DNA from: JANQUM01 sp047630355
Lineage (GTDB): Bacteria > Bacteroidota > Bacteroidia > Cytophagales > Spirosomataceae
Assembly (NCBI GenBank): GCA_047630355.1
Contig: JBLHXN010000061.1
Location: 1-21,117, forward strand
Direction: 5' to 3'
Length of the DNA stretch: 21,117 nt
In this document: positions 1 to 7,832 of the stretch, in pieces
Layout: each line of letters starts with the position of its first letter
Numbering within the stretch: position 1 is the first letter of the stretch
Made by a program: the position numbers and the translations under genes
Notes under the pieces: generated by a model
Database searches by the model: none
Told to the model about the DNA's origin: nothing
The model's input: the letters and a program-made list of their open reading frames with translations, nothing else

Positions 1-1271
1 ACCAGCTTAATAATCCACTCTCCCGTTGATTTCTTAAAACCTATGGCGAGTTCTTTATTATTTTTATCAAATACTCGTACGTCAACATCAGGAATGACAT
101 TTCGTTCTTCGTCTACAACCAGAATTAAGAATTCTTCATAAATACTGCTCAGTTTTATTTTCAGATCGTACTCATAGTTTTCTAATTGTGAAATGTTAAG
201 CGTAGAACTTACGTCCTGAAACTCCTGCTTCGAGGCAGTATACTTGTACTTACCTTTTTCGGTTGGGACAAATACAAACGCCTCGTTTTCACTGGTTTTT
301 ATAGTGGTGTTTTTACCGGAAGGCGACGTCACAACCACATTTGCAGAGATTCTTTCCTTATTATAACTATTGAGAACCTCAATCTTAATATTAGGCTCTT
401 TTTGCAATTGAATCGTTACCTTCTCTTCTTTTACATCGATGGTTTCATAAAACCGCTGATATCCCGCAACTTCCGCTTCGATGGTTATCTCTTGGGCTGT
501 TTTTAGATTAATTTCAGTTTCTTCGCCGTTTGTCCGGCTGTTTTTAAGTACATCACCCTGCTTATTTGTAACACGCAATTTTACGTTCTGAACTGCACTC
601 CTATACACTGCATCCACGATAAGTAATGTAATCGTGTTTTTCTTTCGCTCCAACTCAACTCCCTTGTCATATTTCACGGGAGGGTCATTTACCGTAATAT
701 TTTCTTCGTAAGAAAACGGTTCATAGCCATTGGCTTCGGTTTTAATCGTGTATTTTCCCGGTAAAGTGAGTAAGATATTTGAAAGGCCGAAAGGATCAGA
801 TGCATTCACTTTCTTGATTAATTCGCCTTCTGAGATTAAAGATATAGTTGCGTTAAGCTTTTTTCCGTTCACCTTGTCTACTACTTTGAAACTGAGGTTA
901 GCGACTGGCTGCGGGTCGAGATCGAAAACAATGTTCCTCCCTTCAGCGGCAAATTCATCATCTATTTCATAGATTTTTTCATCGGGATAATAACCGTCTA
1001 ACTGAGCTCTAATTATGATCTTATCGCCGCTCTGCACTTTTACAATCATGTAGTTGTTTACCTTCGCAACTTTGAGTTCTAAATCAACTTTTATCGATTT
1101 GGCTTCGAAAGTCGGATTTATCTGCATTCCAGTGCGACTGTCTTTCGCAACTAATGTCAGCGGTATTGATTGTGCAAAAACATCCAAACAGCTTAAAAGC
1201 AGAAAAAAGGTGGTAAGAACTAAAACCGGATAAATAGACTTAGCTTTTAAAGTGCGATAATGCACAGCCAT
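1..1271 (-). CDS. Exported multi-domain beta-sandwich protein, 3' end cut by window edge
   Basis: An open frame runs from an ATG at 1271 to the left edge without a stop, giving 423 residues of an incomplete protein. Residues 1-34 look like a signal peptide: basic start, hydrophobic stretch from about 13 to 32, and a likely cleavage after FAQ at 32-34. A cysteine at 28 in LLSC is a weaker lipobox alternative. The mature part is built from about five similar units of 75-90 residues, starting near 35, 120, 210, 293 and 376. Each has alternating beta-strand patterns and phrases such as 'aNGYEPF' or 'aGYQRFYETIDV', as in carboxypeptidase-regulatory-like, PEGA or Ig-like surface domains. No catalytic motif is visible. 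It is probably a periplasmic or surface protein; the missing C-terminus could hold an OmpA, sorting or other effector domain. The family call is inferred from repeat pattern only. Confidence 0.7.
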   Translation of the reverse strand, partial: MAVHYRTLKAKSIYPVLVLTTFFLLLSCLDVFAQSIPLTLVAKDSRTGMQINPTFEAKSIKVDLELKVAKVNNYMIVKVQSGDKIIIRAQLDGYYPDEKIYEIDDEFAAEGRNIVFDLDPQPVANLSFKVVDKVNGKKLNATISLISEGELIKKVNASDPFGLSNILLTLPGKYTIKTEANGYEPFSYEENITVNDPPVKYDKGVELERKKNTITLLIVDAVYRSAVQNVKLRVTNKQGDVLKNSRTNGEETEINLKTAQEITIEAEVAGYQRFYETIDVKEEKVTIQLQKEPNIKIEVLNSYNKERISANVVVTSPSGKNTTIKTSENEAFVFVPTEKGKYKYTASKQEFQDVSSTLNISQLENYEYDLKIKLSSIYEEFLILVVDEERNVIPDVDVRVFDKNNKELAIGFKKSTGEWIIKL

Positions 1272-1274
1272 TGT

Positions 1275-1309
1275 TTTGGGGGGGGTATTATCTCTCAATT
1301 CTATTTTTG
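1275..1309 (+). promoter_or_regulatory. Candidate promoter of the WbqC-like gene with a G tract in its spacer
   Basis: TATTTTTG at 1302-1309 matches the -7 consensus TAnnTTTG. A TTTG at 1275-1278 could serve as -33, but the spacer is 23 bases, longer than the usual 19-21. The spacer contains most of a run of eight G, so its length could change by slippage. The -7 box sits only 5 bases before the ATG at 1315, which would make the message nearly leaderless; this weakens the call. Confidence 0.3.
1278..1285. repeat. G8 homopolymer between divergent genes
   Basis: Eight consecutive G on the plus strand lie between the two divergent start codons. On the minus strand the C8 run lies 7 to 14 bases upstream of the ATG at 1271, where a ribosome binding site would be. 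On the plus strand it lies between the -33-like and -7-like boxes of the WbqC-like gene. It is the only long G run I noticed in this AT-rich window. Confidence 0.9.
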
Positions 1310-1314
1310 CAAAC

Positions 1315-1917
1315 ATGATTATTAAAGGTCCCTCTTTTTTTTTACCAAATATAGAGTACTTCAGCAAACTTCAAAATGCCGAAAAATTCGTATTAGATTT
1401 GAATATCAAATATACGAAACAAAGTTTTGCCAACCGTTGCTATATTAACGGACCTCATAAAATTGAGCGATTGAACGTTCCAATATTTAAAGGCTCAAAA
1501 TATCAACGATTTAGCGAAGTAGAAATTTCTTACGTAGAAAATTGGCGTCAAAGAAACTGGCGAACCATTGAAAATTGCTACCGGAAAGCTCCCTTCTTTG
1601 AGTTTTACGAGCCTTACTTTCGTGAGATACTTCTTGAAAGTCACCACGAGAAACTATACTTGTTAAATAATGATATATTGTCACTTTGTCTTAAATTACT
1701 TCAATGGAATACGACAATATGTCACGAAATTTCAGATATTGACCATTCTTTTGATATTGATTATAAGAAAGAACGTAAGTTTAGTGACGACTTTACCTCA
1801 AAAAGTTATTTACAAAACTTTGGCAATGAATTTGTTCCTAACCTATCAATTATCGATTTATTATTTTGTAAAGGTCCGGAATCAGGGGGTATTTTAAACA
1901 AATCAAACCCGAATTGA
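1315..1917 (+). CDS. WbqC-like family protein
   Basis: A 200-residue protein resembling the WbqC-like family (PF08889), found in polysaccharide and natural-product clusters and of unproven biochemical role. Recognisable features in order are 'LPNIEYFSKLQNAEKFVLD' near the N-terminus, 'KQSFANRCYING' at 35-46, 'LNVPIFKG' at 53-60, 'WRTIENCYRKAPFFEFYEP' at 82-100 and the C-terminal 'SIIDLLFCKGPES' at 178-190. The length fits the short Bacteroidota version. I chose the ATG at 1315 because homology begins right after it. An in-frame TTG at 1276 exists but would read through the G8 run into unrelated residues. The gene is divergent from the exported beta-sandwich protein and 63 bp upstream of clpC. 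No other polysaccharide genes are adjacent, so a role in glycan assembly is only a family-level suggestion. Confidence 0.75.
   Translation: MIIKGPSFFLPNIEYFSKLQNAEKFVLDLNIKYTKQSFANRCYINGPHKIERLNVPIFKGSKYQRFSEVEISYVENWRQRNWRTIENCYRKAPFFEFYEPYFREILLESHHEKLYLLNNDILSLCLKLLQWNTTICHEISDIDHSFDIDYKKERKFSDDFTSKSYLQNFGNEFVPNLSIIDLLFCKGPESGGILNKSNPN
1346..1375 (-). promoter_or_regulatory. Candidate Bacteroidota promoter for the exported beta-sandwich protein
   Basis: On the minus strand, TATATTTG (1353-1346) matches the -7 consensus TAnnTTTG exactly. A TTTG at 1375-1372 lies 18 bases upstream of it, close to the usual 19-21. The start of transcription would fall near 1339, leaving a leader of about 65-70 nt before the ATG at 1271. 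The promoter would lie inside the start of the divergent wbqC-like coding region. No experiment supports it. Confidence 0.35.
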
Positions 1918-1980
1918 ACAGTTATATTAGACTAAACGTTAAGATAGAGTAATACACGCAACTAAAAGCACAGGAAATTA

Positions 1981-4518
1981 ATGGAACCCAAATTTTCAAA
2001 GAGAGTAAAAGAAGTGATTTCTTTAGCACGCGAAGAAGCTTTACGGTTGGGACATGACTACATAAGTACCGAACATTTTCTGTTAGGAATGATTCGGGAT
2101 GCCGACGGAGCAGGTTTTCTGCTTCTGCAAAAATCAGGCGTTCCGCTCAACGACTTACGTGAGTCAATCGAATACGCGACCCGCGGAACCGCCACAAATA
2201 ACATTAAGAATCTGGCGAATATACCCCTAACCCGTAAGTCTGAACGAGTGCTAAAAATTACGCACTTGGAAGCTAAAAAATTCAAATCCGAGATCATCGG
2301 CACCGAACATTTATTATTGGCTATATTAAGAAATAACGATAATCTCGGTTGTCAGATACTTAACAAATTCAACGTTGACTATGAACTAATTAGAGAAATG
2401 ATAGAATATCAATTAACAGGGCAACGCCCAAAATCAGAAAGACCCGAAACTGACGACGACGACGATAAGATATTCGGTGGTGGTGGCGGAAGCAGCTACG
2501 GCAAAAACCCTAAAGATTCTAAAGGACAGGAGAAATCTAAAACACCCGTTCTTGATAATTTCGGACGTGACTTAACAAAGATGGCCGAGCTTGGTAAGCT
2601 TGATCCGATTGTGGGTCGTGAAAAAGAAATTGAGCGAGTTGCTCAAATTCTCTCTAGACGTAAAAAGAACAATCCAATTTTAATTGGTGAGCCAGGCGTT
2701 GGTAAAACAGCAATTGCTGAAGGACTTGCTTTGAGAATAACTCAGAAAAAGGTTTCACGAATTTTATTTGGGAAACGTGTCGTAACACTTGATTTAGCTT
2801 CGTTGGTTGCTGGCACTAAATACCGCGGTCAATTTGAAGAGCGGATGAAAGCTGTAATGAATGAGATTGAAAAAAACCCAGAAGTTGTCTTGTTCATTGA
2901 TGAGATTCACACCATTGTGGGTGCCGGTGGTGCAAGCGGATCGCTTGACGCAGCGAATATGTTTAAGCCTGCGTTAGCTCGTGGTGATATTCAATGTATC
3001 GGAGCAACTACTTTAGACGAATACCGGCAGTACATTGAGAAAGACGGAGCTTTGGCCCGTCGTTTCCAAATGGTAATGGTAGAAGCTACTTCGATTGACG
3101 AAACAATTGAAATCCTGAATAATATAAAGGATAAGTACGAAGAACACCACAACGTAAATTATTCTGACGAGGCGATTACAACTGCTGTCAAGTATTCGGA
3201 ACGTTATATTACAGACCGTTTTTTACCAGACAAGGCGATTGATGTAATTGACGAGGTAGGTGCTCGTGTTCACATAAATAACATCAACGTTCCGAAGGAA
3301 ATTATTGCCTTGGAAGAACAAGTTGACGAAATAAAAGAAGAGAAAAACAAAGTTGTCAAGCGTCAACGCTACGAAGAAGCGGCACAATTACGCGATAAAG
3401 AGAAGAAGCTTCTTGAGCAACTCGAAACAGCCAAAAATGCTTGGGAAGAAGAAAGTAAGAGCTTACGTCACATGGTGACTGAAGATCACGTTGCGGAAGT
3501 AATTGCCATGATGACTGGTATTCCAGTTCGGAAGGTAAATATGAAAGAAAGTGAGAAAATCCTAAAAATGGATGTAGCACTTAAAGGCAAAATTATCGGT
3601 CAGGATTCGGCGGTAGCGAAACTTACCAAAGCAATTCAACGCACAAGAGTCGGTCTGAAAGATCCAAATAAGCCAATTGGTTCATTTATTTTCTTAGGAC
3701 CTACTGGAGTTGGCAAGACTGAACTCGCTAAAACACTAACTGAGTACTTATTCGATAGTAAAGATTCGTTGATTCGGATTGATATGAGTGAGTACATGGA
3801 GAAATTTAGCATCTCCCGCTTAGTTGGAGCACCTCCGGGATACGTAGGTTACGAAGAAGGTGGACAGCTTACTGAGAAAGTTAGGAGAAAGCCTTACTCG
3901 GTGATACTTCTAGACGAGATCGAGAAGGCTCATCCAGATGTATTTAATATTTTACTTCAGGTCTTGGATGACGGTATTTTGACCGATAGCCTCGGACGCA
4001 AAGTCGATTTCAGAAACACAATCATTATCATGACATCAAACATTGGTGTTAGGAATTTGAAAGATTTCGGAACAGGTATTGGTTTTGCAACTCAGAATAG
4101 AGTTGACAATAAAGATGAACTCGTAAAAAGCACGATTCAGAATGCGTTGAGAAAAACATTCTCTCCCGAATTTTTGAACCGACTTGACGACGTGATTGTG
4201 TTTAACTCACTTACCCGTGAAGACATTCACAAAATCATTGAAATCTCTTTGGGAAGACTTTTCGAGCGGATCAACAATATTGGTTTCAGCATCGAATTGA
4301 CCGACAAAGCGAAAGATTTCATCGCCGAAAAAGGATTTGACGAACAGTACGGAGCACGACCGCTAAACCGGGCAATCCAGAAGTACGTGGAAGATCCATT
4401 AGCTGAAGAGATTCTTCGTGGAGATTTGAAAGAAGGCGAAACAATCATAGCTGATTATTCTGGCGAAGGTGAAACTTTATTCTTCAAAAAGCAGGAAAAA
4501 AAAGAGTCTGTAGAGTAA
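1981..4518 (+). CDS. clpC: ClpC-type AAA+ unfoldase, ATPase subunit of the Clp protease
   Basis: An 845-residue Hsp100 protein that unfolds substrates and feeds them to ClpP in the cytoplasm. Two N-terminal Clp repeats occupy about 1-147. The first ATPase module has Walker A GEPGVGKT at 236-243 and Walker B VVLFIDE at 302-308. A short middle segment at about 440-490 contains a UVR-like 'RYEEAAQLRDKEK'. This is the ClpC pattern, since ClpB has a much longer coiled coil. The second module has Walker A GPTGVGKT at 573-580 and Walker B VILLDE at 641-646. IGF at 700-702 fits the ClpP-docking loop. An acidic and glycine-rich linker (about 150-190, with DDDDD and GGGGG) joins the N domain to D1. AGGAAA lies shortly before the ATG. 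A strong terminator follows, so the gene is probably the end of its unit. No mcsA/mcsB/ctsR partner is present. Confidence 0.97.
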   Translation: MEPKFSKRVKEVISLAREEALRLGHDYISTEHFLLGMIRDADGAGFLLLQKSGVPLNDLRESIEYATRGTATNNIKNLANIPLTRKSERVLKITHLEAKKFKSEIIGTEHLLLAILRNNDNLGCQILNKFNVDYELIREMIEYQLTGQRPKSERPETDDDDDKIFGGGGGSSYGKNPKDSKGQEKSKTPVLDNFGRDLTKMAELGKLDPIVGREKEIERVAQILSRRKKNNPILIGEPGVGKTAIAEGLALRITQKKVSRILFGKRVVTLDLASLVAGTKYRGQFEERMKAVMNEIEKNPEVVLFIDEIHTIVGAGGASGSLDAANMFKPALARGDIQCIGATTLDEYRQYIEKDGALARRFQMVMVEATSIDETIEILNNIKDKYEEHHNVNYSDEAITTAVKYSERYITDRFLPDKAIDVIDEVGARVHINNINVPKEIIALEEQVDEIKEEKNKVVKRQRYEEAAQLRDKEKKLLEQLETAKNAWEEESKSLRHMVTEDHVAEVIAMMTGIPVRKVNMKESEKILKMDVALKGKIIGQDSAVAKLTKAIQRTRVGLKDPNKPIGSFIFLGPTGVGKTELAKTLTEYLFDSKDSLIRIDMSEYMEKFSISRLVGAPPGYVGYEEGGQLTEKVRRKPYSVILLDEIEKAHPDVFNILLQVLDDGILTDSLGRKVDFRNTIIIMTSNIGVRNLKDFGTGIGFATQNRVDNKDELVKSTIQNALRKTFSPEFLNRLDDVIVFNSLTREDIHKIIEISLGRLFERINNIGFSIELTDKAKDFIAEKGFDEQYGARPLNRAIQKYVEDPLAEEILRGDLKEGETIIADYSGEGETLFFKKQEKKESVE

Positions 4519-4540
4519 CAGAAAAATAAATTCTTAGTTG

Positions 4541-4568
4541 AAAAGCACGGCTTATGCCGTGCTTTTTT
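4541..4568 (+). terminator. Rho-independent terminator after clpC
   Basis: A perfect 11-bp stem (AAAAGCACGGC at 4541-4551 and its complement at 4556-4566) with loop TTAT is followed by a T run ending at 4568. It starts 22 bp after the clpC stop. The A/T ends of the stem could let it work in both directions. Confidence 0.9.
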
Positions 4569-4598
4569 GTTATTTCGTAATCGAAACCTTAGAATAAC

Positions 4599-5789
4599 AT
4601 GCGAGCATTCATTTTTACGATTATTCTGTTTTCAGCTTCTTTCATAGCTAAAACCCAAACTATTCAATTAAGTCCGCAATCCGCGGTTTCTCTTCTTACA
4701 ATTAGCCCCGGAAAGGAGTTATATTCAAGTTTCGGTCATTCAACGCTTTTGATTGAAGATTACCAGAACGGTGTAAGTATCATGTATAACTACGGTTCGT
4801 TTGATTTTGAAACCGAAAACTTTTACGTCAAGTTTTTGCGGGGAACCCTCCCCTACCAATTGACCAAAAATGGGCTAAATACCGCACTGGAATACTGGAC
4901 AAGTGAAGGAAGGTTAGTTACAAAACAACAACTACGTCTCAGCTTGCAAGACCGTCAAAAAGTGTACGGGCTATTAGAGCAGAATTATCTTCCTGAAAAC
5001 CGAACGTATCAGTATAAATTTTTCTACGATAACTGCTCAACCAGAATTAGAGATATAATTCAAGAGGTTTTGGGTGAACGCTTGGTCTTCGACCAAAAGC
5101 TAAACGCTACCGAAACTTACCGTGATTGGATTCAAACGTACGCCGGACATAAAGCCATCGCGGATTTTGGAATGGACATTGCCATCGGCATTCCTTCCGA
5201 TCAAAAAACAGGATATGACGGAGCGATGTACATTCCTGATAATATGATGAGTGCGTTTGATTCGGCAGGTATTAAAAACGATTCAACAATTCGATCGTTG
5301 GTGATGTATAAACAGGTTTTAAATTCTTTCTACGTAAAAGAAACACCAAAGAAGAAAGAAATCAACCTACCGATTATTCTTTCCGGAATACTACTTTTGA
5401 GTTCACTACTGCCCTTTGTAAGAAAAAAGCAAGAAGTACTCCCCGTTGTCAATATATTTAACAAAGTACTATTCGTAATCGCGGGAATCGCGGGGTTAAT
5501 TCTAACATTATTGTGGTTCTTTACCGATCACGGTGTCACGATGTATAACCTGAACGTATTTTGGGCAAATCCGTTTTATTTATTGCTGTTTATCCTACCT
5601 AGAAGATTCGGCAAAAAGGCATTTTTAATGACGGCGATAATCTCTGCTTCTACGATTCTAATAGATATTCTGCAAATTCAAGATATACCGTTAGCAGCTG
5701 ACTTTATAGCGTTGGCGTTAACGGCACGACTTTATTCGATGTACAAAAAATATGATGGAAGAACTGCAATACCCAATCAGTCGGTTTGA
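4599..5789 (+). CDS. Lnb-like lipoprotein N-acyltransferase (DUF4105)
   Basis: A 396-residue inner-membrane protein. Residues 1-19 are a signal peptide or anchor. Residues 20-245 form a periplasmic DUF4105 (PF13387) domain with the family's conserved histidine in FGHS (H47) and cysteine in DNCSTR (C146). The region from about 257 to 384 holds four or five hydrophobic membrane segments. This two-part plan matches Lnb, the protein that Bacteroides uses in place of Lnt to add the third acyl chain to lipoproteins. H47 and C146 are the likely catalytic pair. The function is inferred from family and architecture. The end of the gene overlaps the next ORF by 38 bp, suggesting cotranscription. The clpC terminator lies just upstream, so a promoter should sit in 4569-4598, but I saw no convincing one. 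Confidence 0.75.
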   Translation: MRAFIFTIILFSASFIAKTQTIQLSPQSAVSLLTISPGKELYSSFGHSTLLIEDYQNGVSIMYNYGSFDFETENFYVKFLRGTLPYQLTKNGLNTALEYWTSEGRLVTKQQLRLSLQDRQKVYGLLEQNYLPENRTYQYKFFYDNCSTRIRDIIQEVLGERLVFDQKLNATETYRDWIQTYAGHKAIADFGMDIAIGIPSDQKTGYDGAMYIPDNMMSAFDSAGIKNDSTIRSLVMYKQVLNSFYVKETPKKKEINLPIILSGILLLSSLLPFVRKKQEVLPVVNIFNKVLFVIAGIAGLILTLLWFFTDHGVTMYNLNVFWANPFYLLLFILPRRFGKKAFLMTAIISASTILIDILQIQDIPLAADFIALALTARLYSMYKKYDGRTAIPNQSV

Positions 5790-6270
5790 ATTTAACGAGC
5801 GTTACGTAACTAATAACAGAGTTATTCTCACTGATCAACTCGCATCTTTTCCGTGGAGATTAGCGAAAATTGTTGCAACCATTCCTTCAATAGATTACGC
5901 CAAAACCTATCGCCCGGATGGCTGGACGATTAGACAGTTGGTGCATCACCTTGCCGATAGTCACACCAATATGTTAATGCGTGTTAAATCAGCAATTGCT
6001 CAGGATAAGAGTAAAGTAATGGGATACGACGAGGCAGCGTGGGCGAAGTTCACAGATAATGATTTGCCTTTAGAGATTTCATTAAATATGATTGCCGGAA
6101 TTCACGCAAAAGTGGCTCATTTATATAAGAACTTAACCGACGACGAGTTGAGCCTGAGCTACTTTCATTCCAGCGAAGACCGACTTTTTACATTAAGCGA
6201 AGTATTGGGCATGTACGTTTGGCACGGAAATCATCACCTCGAACATATTAGAATAGCAGCCAGCAGTTAA
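5752..6270 (+). CDS. YfiT/DinB-family metal-dependent thiol transferase
   Basis: A 172-residue four-helix-bundle protein of the DinB/YfiT superfamily. It shows 'DGWTIRQLVHHLADSH' (56-71) and 'YVWHGNHHLEHI' (155-166). By comparison with Bacillus YfiT, the metal ligands would be H66, H158 and H162. Family members are metal-dependent S-transferases, and many Bacteroidota copies are annotated as putative bacillithiol transferases; the real thiol substrate here is unknown. Two consecutive ATGs (5752 and 5755) are possible starts, and both lie inside the end of the lnb-like gene. The 38-bp overlap suggests translational coupling. The stop overlaps that of the convergent transporter gene by sharing the bases TTAA, so there is no room for a terminator between them. 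Confidence 0.8.
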   Translation: MMEELQYPISRFEFNERYVTNNRVILTDQLASFPWRLAKIVATIPSIDYAKTYRPDGWTIRQLVHHLADSHTNMLMRVKSAIAQDKSKVMGYDEAAWAKFTDNDLPLEISLNMIAGIHAKVAHLYKNLTDDELSLSYFHSSEDRLFTLSEVLGMYVWHGNHHLEHIRIAASS

Positions 6271-7037
6271 GAACCTTGCATTGCCGCTTCAATGAGTTCT
6301 TCAGATTGTTCTTTTCCCAAAAACCTATCAATGAGATAATGAGCTAAGTAAATCAATGGTGTTAACAGAATAGCAACCACGAATTTATAAATGTAGTTAA
6401 CCGAACCTACGGCCAAAACCTGATTAATTGGCCAATCGCCAAAGATATAAAAAGCGATAAAAACCACCACAAAACTATCAATCAGCTGTGAAAAAAGCGT
6501 GGAGCCTGTTGCCCGGAGCCAAATCAGCTTATTGTTCGTGAAACTCCGCAGGCGATGAAATACGTACGCATCAAGTATTTGACCAACTAAAAAAGCGGTC
6601 AAACTACCGATAATAATGCCCAGACCCTGACGAAAAATCAACTTGAAGCCTTCATCAATATTGATTGGGTTTCCTTTAGAATCTACTTTGTTGACATCCA
6701 ACCAAAAATCTGCGGGTAATAAAATCGTAGCTATATAAATCAGAATGAAAGAATACGCGATGAAAGCAGCAGTTAGGTATGAAATCCGTTTCACGCCCTT
6801 TGTCCCGAAATATTCGTTGATAATATCCGAAGCGATAAATACGAACGGCCAGTTCAATACACCCGCTGACATATTCAGGTCAAGCGTATATCCTAAAATA
6901 TCGAGGTTTAGCGGTGCAACACCAATTGTTCCTTCAATCGAGAAAATCTTCGCTCCTACTATCTCAGCAACGATTGCATTCGTAAGAAAAAGACAACATA
7001 AAAATATGTAGAGGGATTGTTTCCTTGTAAATTTCAT
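6267..7037 (-). CDS. Queuosine precursor transporter (YhhQ/VUT family)
   Basis: A 256-residue integral membrane protein of the DUF165/YhhQ family, which imports the queuosine precursors preQ0 and preQ1 for tRNA modification. Family phrases are 'TNAIVAEIVGAKIF' (19-32), 'FVFIASDIINEYFG' (65-78) and 'LRATGSTLFSQLIDSF' (174-189). About six hydrophobic segments are visible, near 8-27, 57-75, 84-107, 135-155, 182-200 and 210-236. The length is typical for the longer Bacteroidota version. It follows the ABC ATPase gene on the same strand after 16 bp, so both are probably on one message; a functional link between them is not obvious. The substrate is inferred from the family. Confidence 0.85.
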   Translation of the reverse strand: MKFTRKQSLYIFLCCLFLTNAIVAEIVGAKIFSIEGTIGVAPLNLDILGYTLDLNMSAGVLNWPFVFIASDIINEYFGTKGVKRISYLTAAFIAYSFILIYIATILLPADFWLDVNKVDSKGNPINIDEGFKLIFRQGLGIIIGSLTAFLVGQILDAYVFHRLRSFTNNKLIWLRATGSTLFSQLIDSFVVVFIAFYIFGDWPINQVLAVGSVNYIYKFVVAILLTPLIYLAHYLIDRFLGKEQSEELIEAAMQGS

Positions 7038-7053
7038 TCAACCTAAAAAAGAG

Positions 7054-7704
7054 TTAGACAAAACGACCGTCTTCGATAACCAGCTTTCGATCAGCCAAAT
7101 CTGCGAATTTTGCGTTATGAGTAACAATAACAAAACTGCACCCCAGTTGTTTGCGAACATCAAAAAATAATTGGTGTAGTTCGTCGGCATTTTTAGTGTC
7201 TAAGTTGCCGCTTGGTTCATCGGCTAGTACATAAGAAGGTTTGTTTATCAAAGCTCTGGCAACCGCAACACGCTGCTGCTCTCCACCTGACATTTCGGAA
7301 GGATAATGTGACTTCCGATGTGATAAACCCATTAAATCAAGAAGATTCTCAGCGTTTGTTTTACTTTCAGTTTTGTCTTCGCCACCAATCCACGCCGGAA
7401 GACAAATGTTCTCAATTGCCGTTAATTCTGCCATTAAATTATGAAACTGAAATACGAAGCCGATTTTCTCATTTCTCAATTTAGACAAATCATTATTATT
7501 TAGAGTCGTGTAGTCGCTATCAAATAATGTAACAATGCCCGAATCGGGTTTTTCCAGTGTTCCGAGTATTTGTAGCAAGGTGCTTTTACCAGCCCCTGAT
7601 GCTCCAACGATTGAAACTACCTCGCTTTCGGCAATTTCAATATCTACGTCTTTCAACACCGAAACTTCTCCGTAATTTTTATAAATATTTTTTCCTACGA
7701 GCAT
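7054..7704 (-). CDS. LolD/MacB-type ABC transporter ATP-binding protein
   Basis: A 216-residue ATPase with a complete set of motifs: Walker A GASGAGKST (34-42), Q-loop Q86, signature MSGGEQQR (138-145), Walker B YVLADE (158-163) with 'PSGNLD' after it, and switch histidine H196. The short length, the 'QFHNLMAELTAIENI' region and 'EPSGNLDTKN' place it in the LolD/MacB/FtsE group, which works with FtsX-like permeases in lipoprotein release or export. No permease gene is adjacent. It therefore probably serves a permease encoded elsewhere, as often for LolD in Bacteroidota, where lolCE can be distant. The exact role, lipoprotein trafficking or other, is inferred. Confidence 0.85.
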   Translation of the reverse strand: MLVGKNIYKNYGEVSVLKDVDIEIAESEVVSIVGASGAGKSTLLQILGTLEKPDSGIVTLFDSDYTTLNNNDLSKLRNEKIGFVFQFHNLMAELTAIENICLPAWIGGEDKTESKTNAENLLDLMGLSHRKSHYPSEMSGGEQQRVAVARALINKPSYVLADEPSGNLDTKNADELHQLFFDVRKQLGCSFVIVTHNAKFADLADRKLVIEDGRFV

Positions 7705-7794
7705 ATACTATTGATTTAAAAAATACTACCTACGCAATCCACATATATGTCACCTATTAATTTTATATCGCAACAAAATATATTTAATTTGTCA

Positions 7795-7825
7795 CAAATT
7801 TAGAATACTTAAATATATACACAAC
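7795..7825 (-). promoter_or_regulatory. Candidate Bacteroidota promoter for the ABC ATPase and transporter pair
   Basis: On the minus strand TAAATTTG (7802-7795) matches TAnnTTTG exactly. GTTG at 7825-7822, one base off TTTG, lies 19 bases upstream. The leader would be roughly 80 nt. The site lies in the AT-rich 128-bp gap shared with divergent sucC, for which I found only a poorer match (TTAATTTG at 7784-7791, no -33). Confidence 0.35.
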
Positions 7826-7832
7826 TACACTT

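Noticed and set aside
1276..1314. Upstream TTG start for the WbqC-like gene
   Set aside because: It would read through the G8 run and add residues with no family similarity; the ATG at 1315 fits the family start.
1981..4518. ClpB disaggregase instead of ClpC
   Set aside because: The middle domain is short with a UVR-like segment, and an IGF ClpP-docking loop is present.
7784..7791. TTAATTTG as a -7 box for sucC
   Set aside because: One mismatch to TAnnTTTG and no TTTG or TTG at the right distance upstream.
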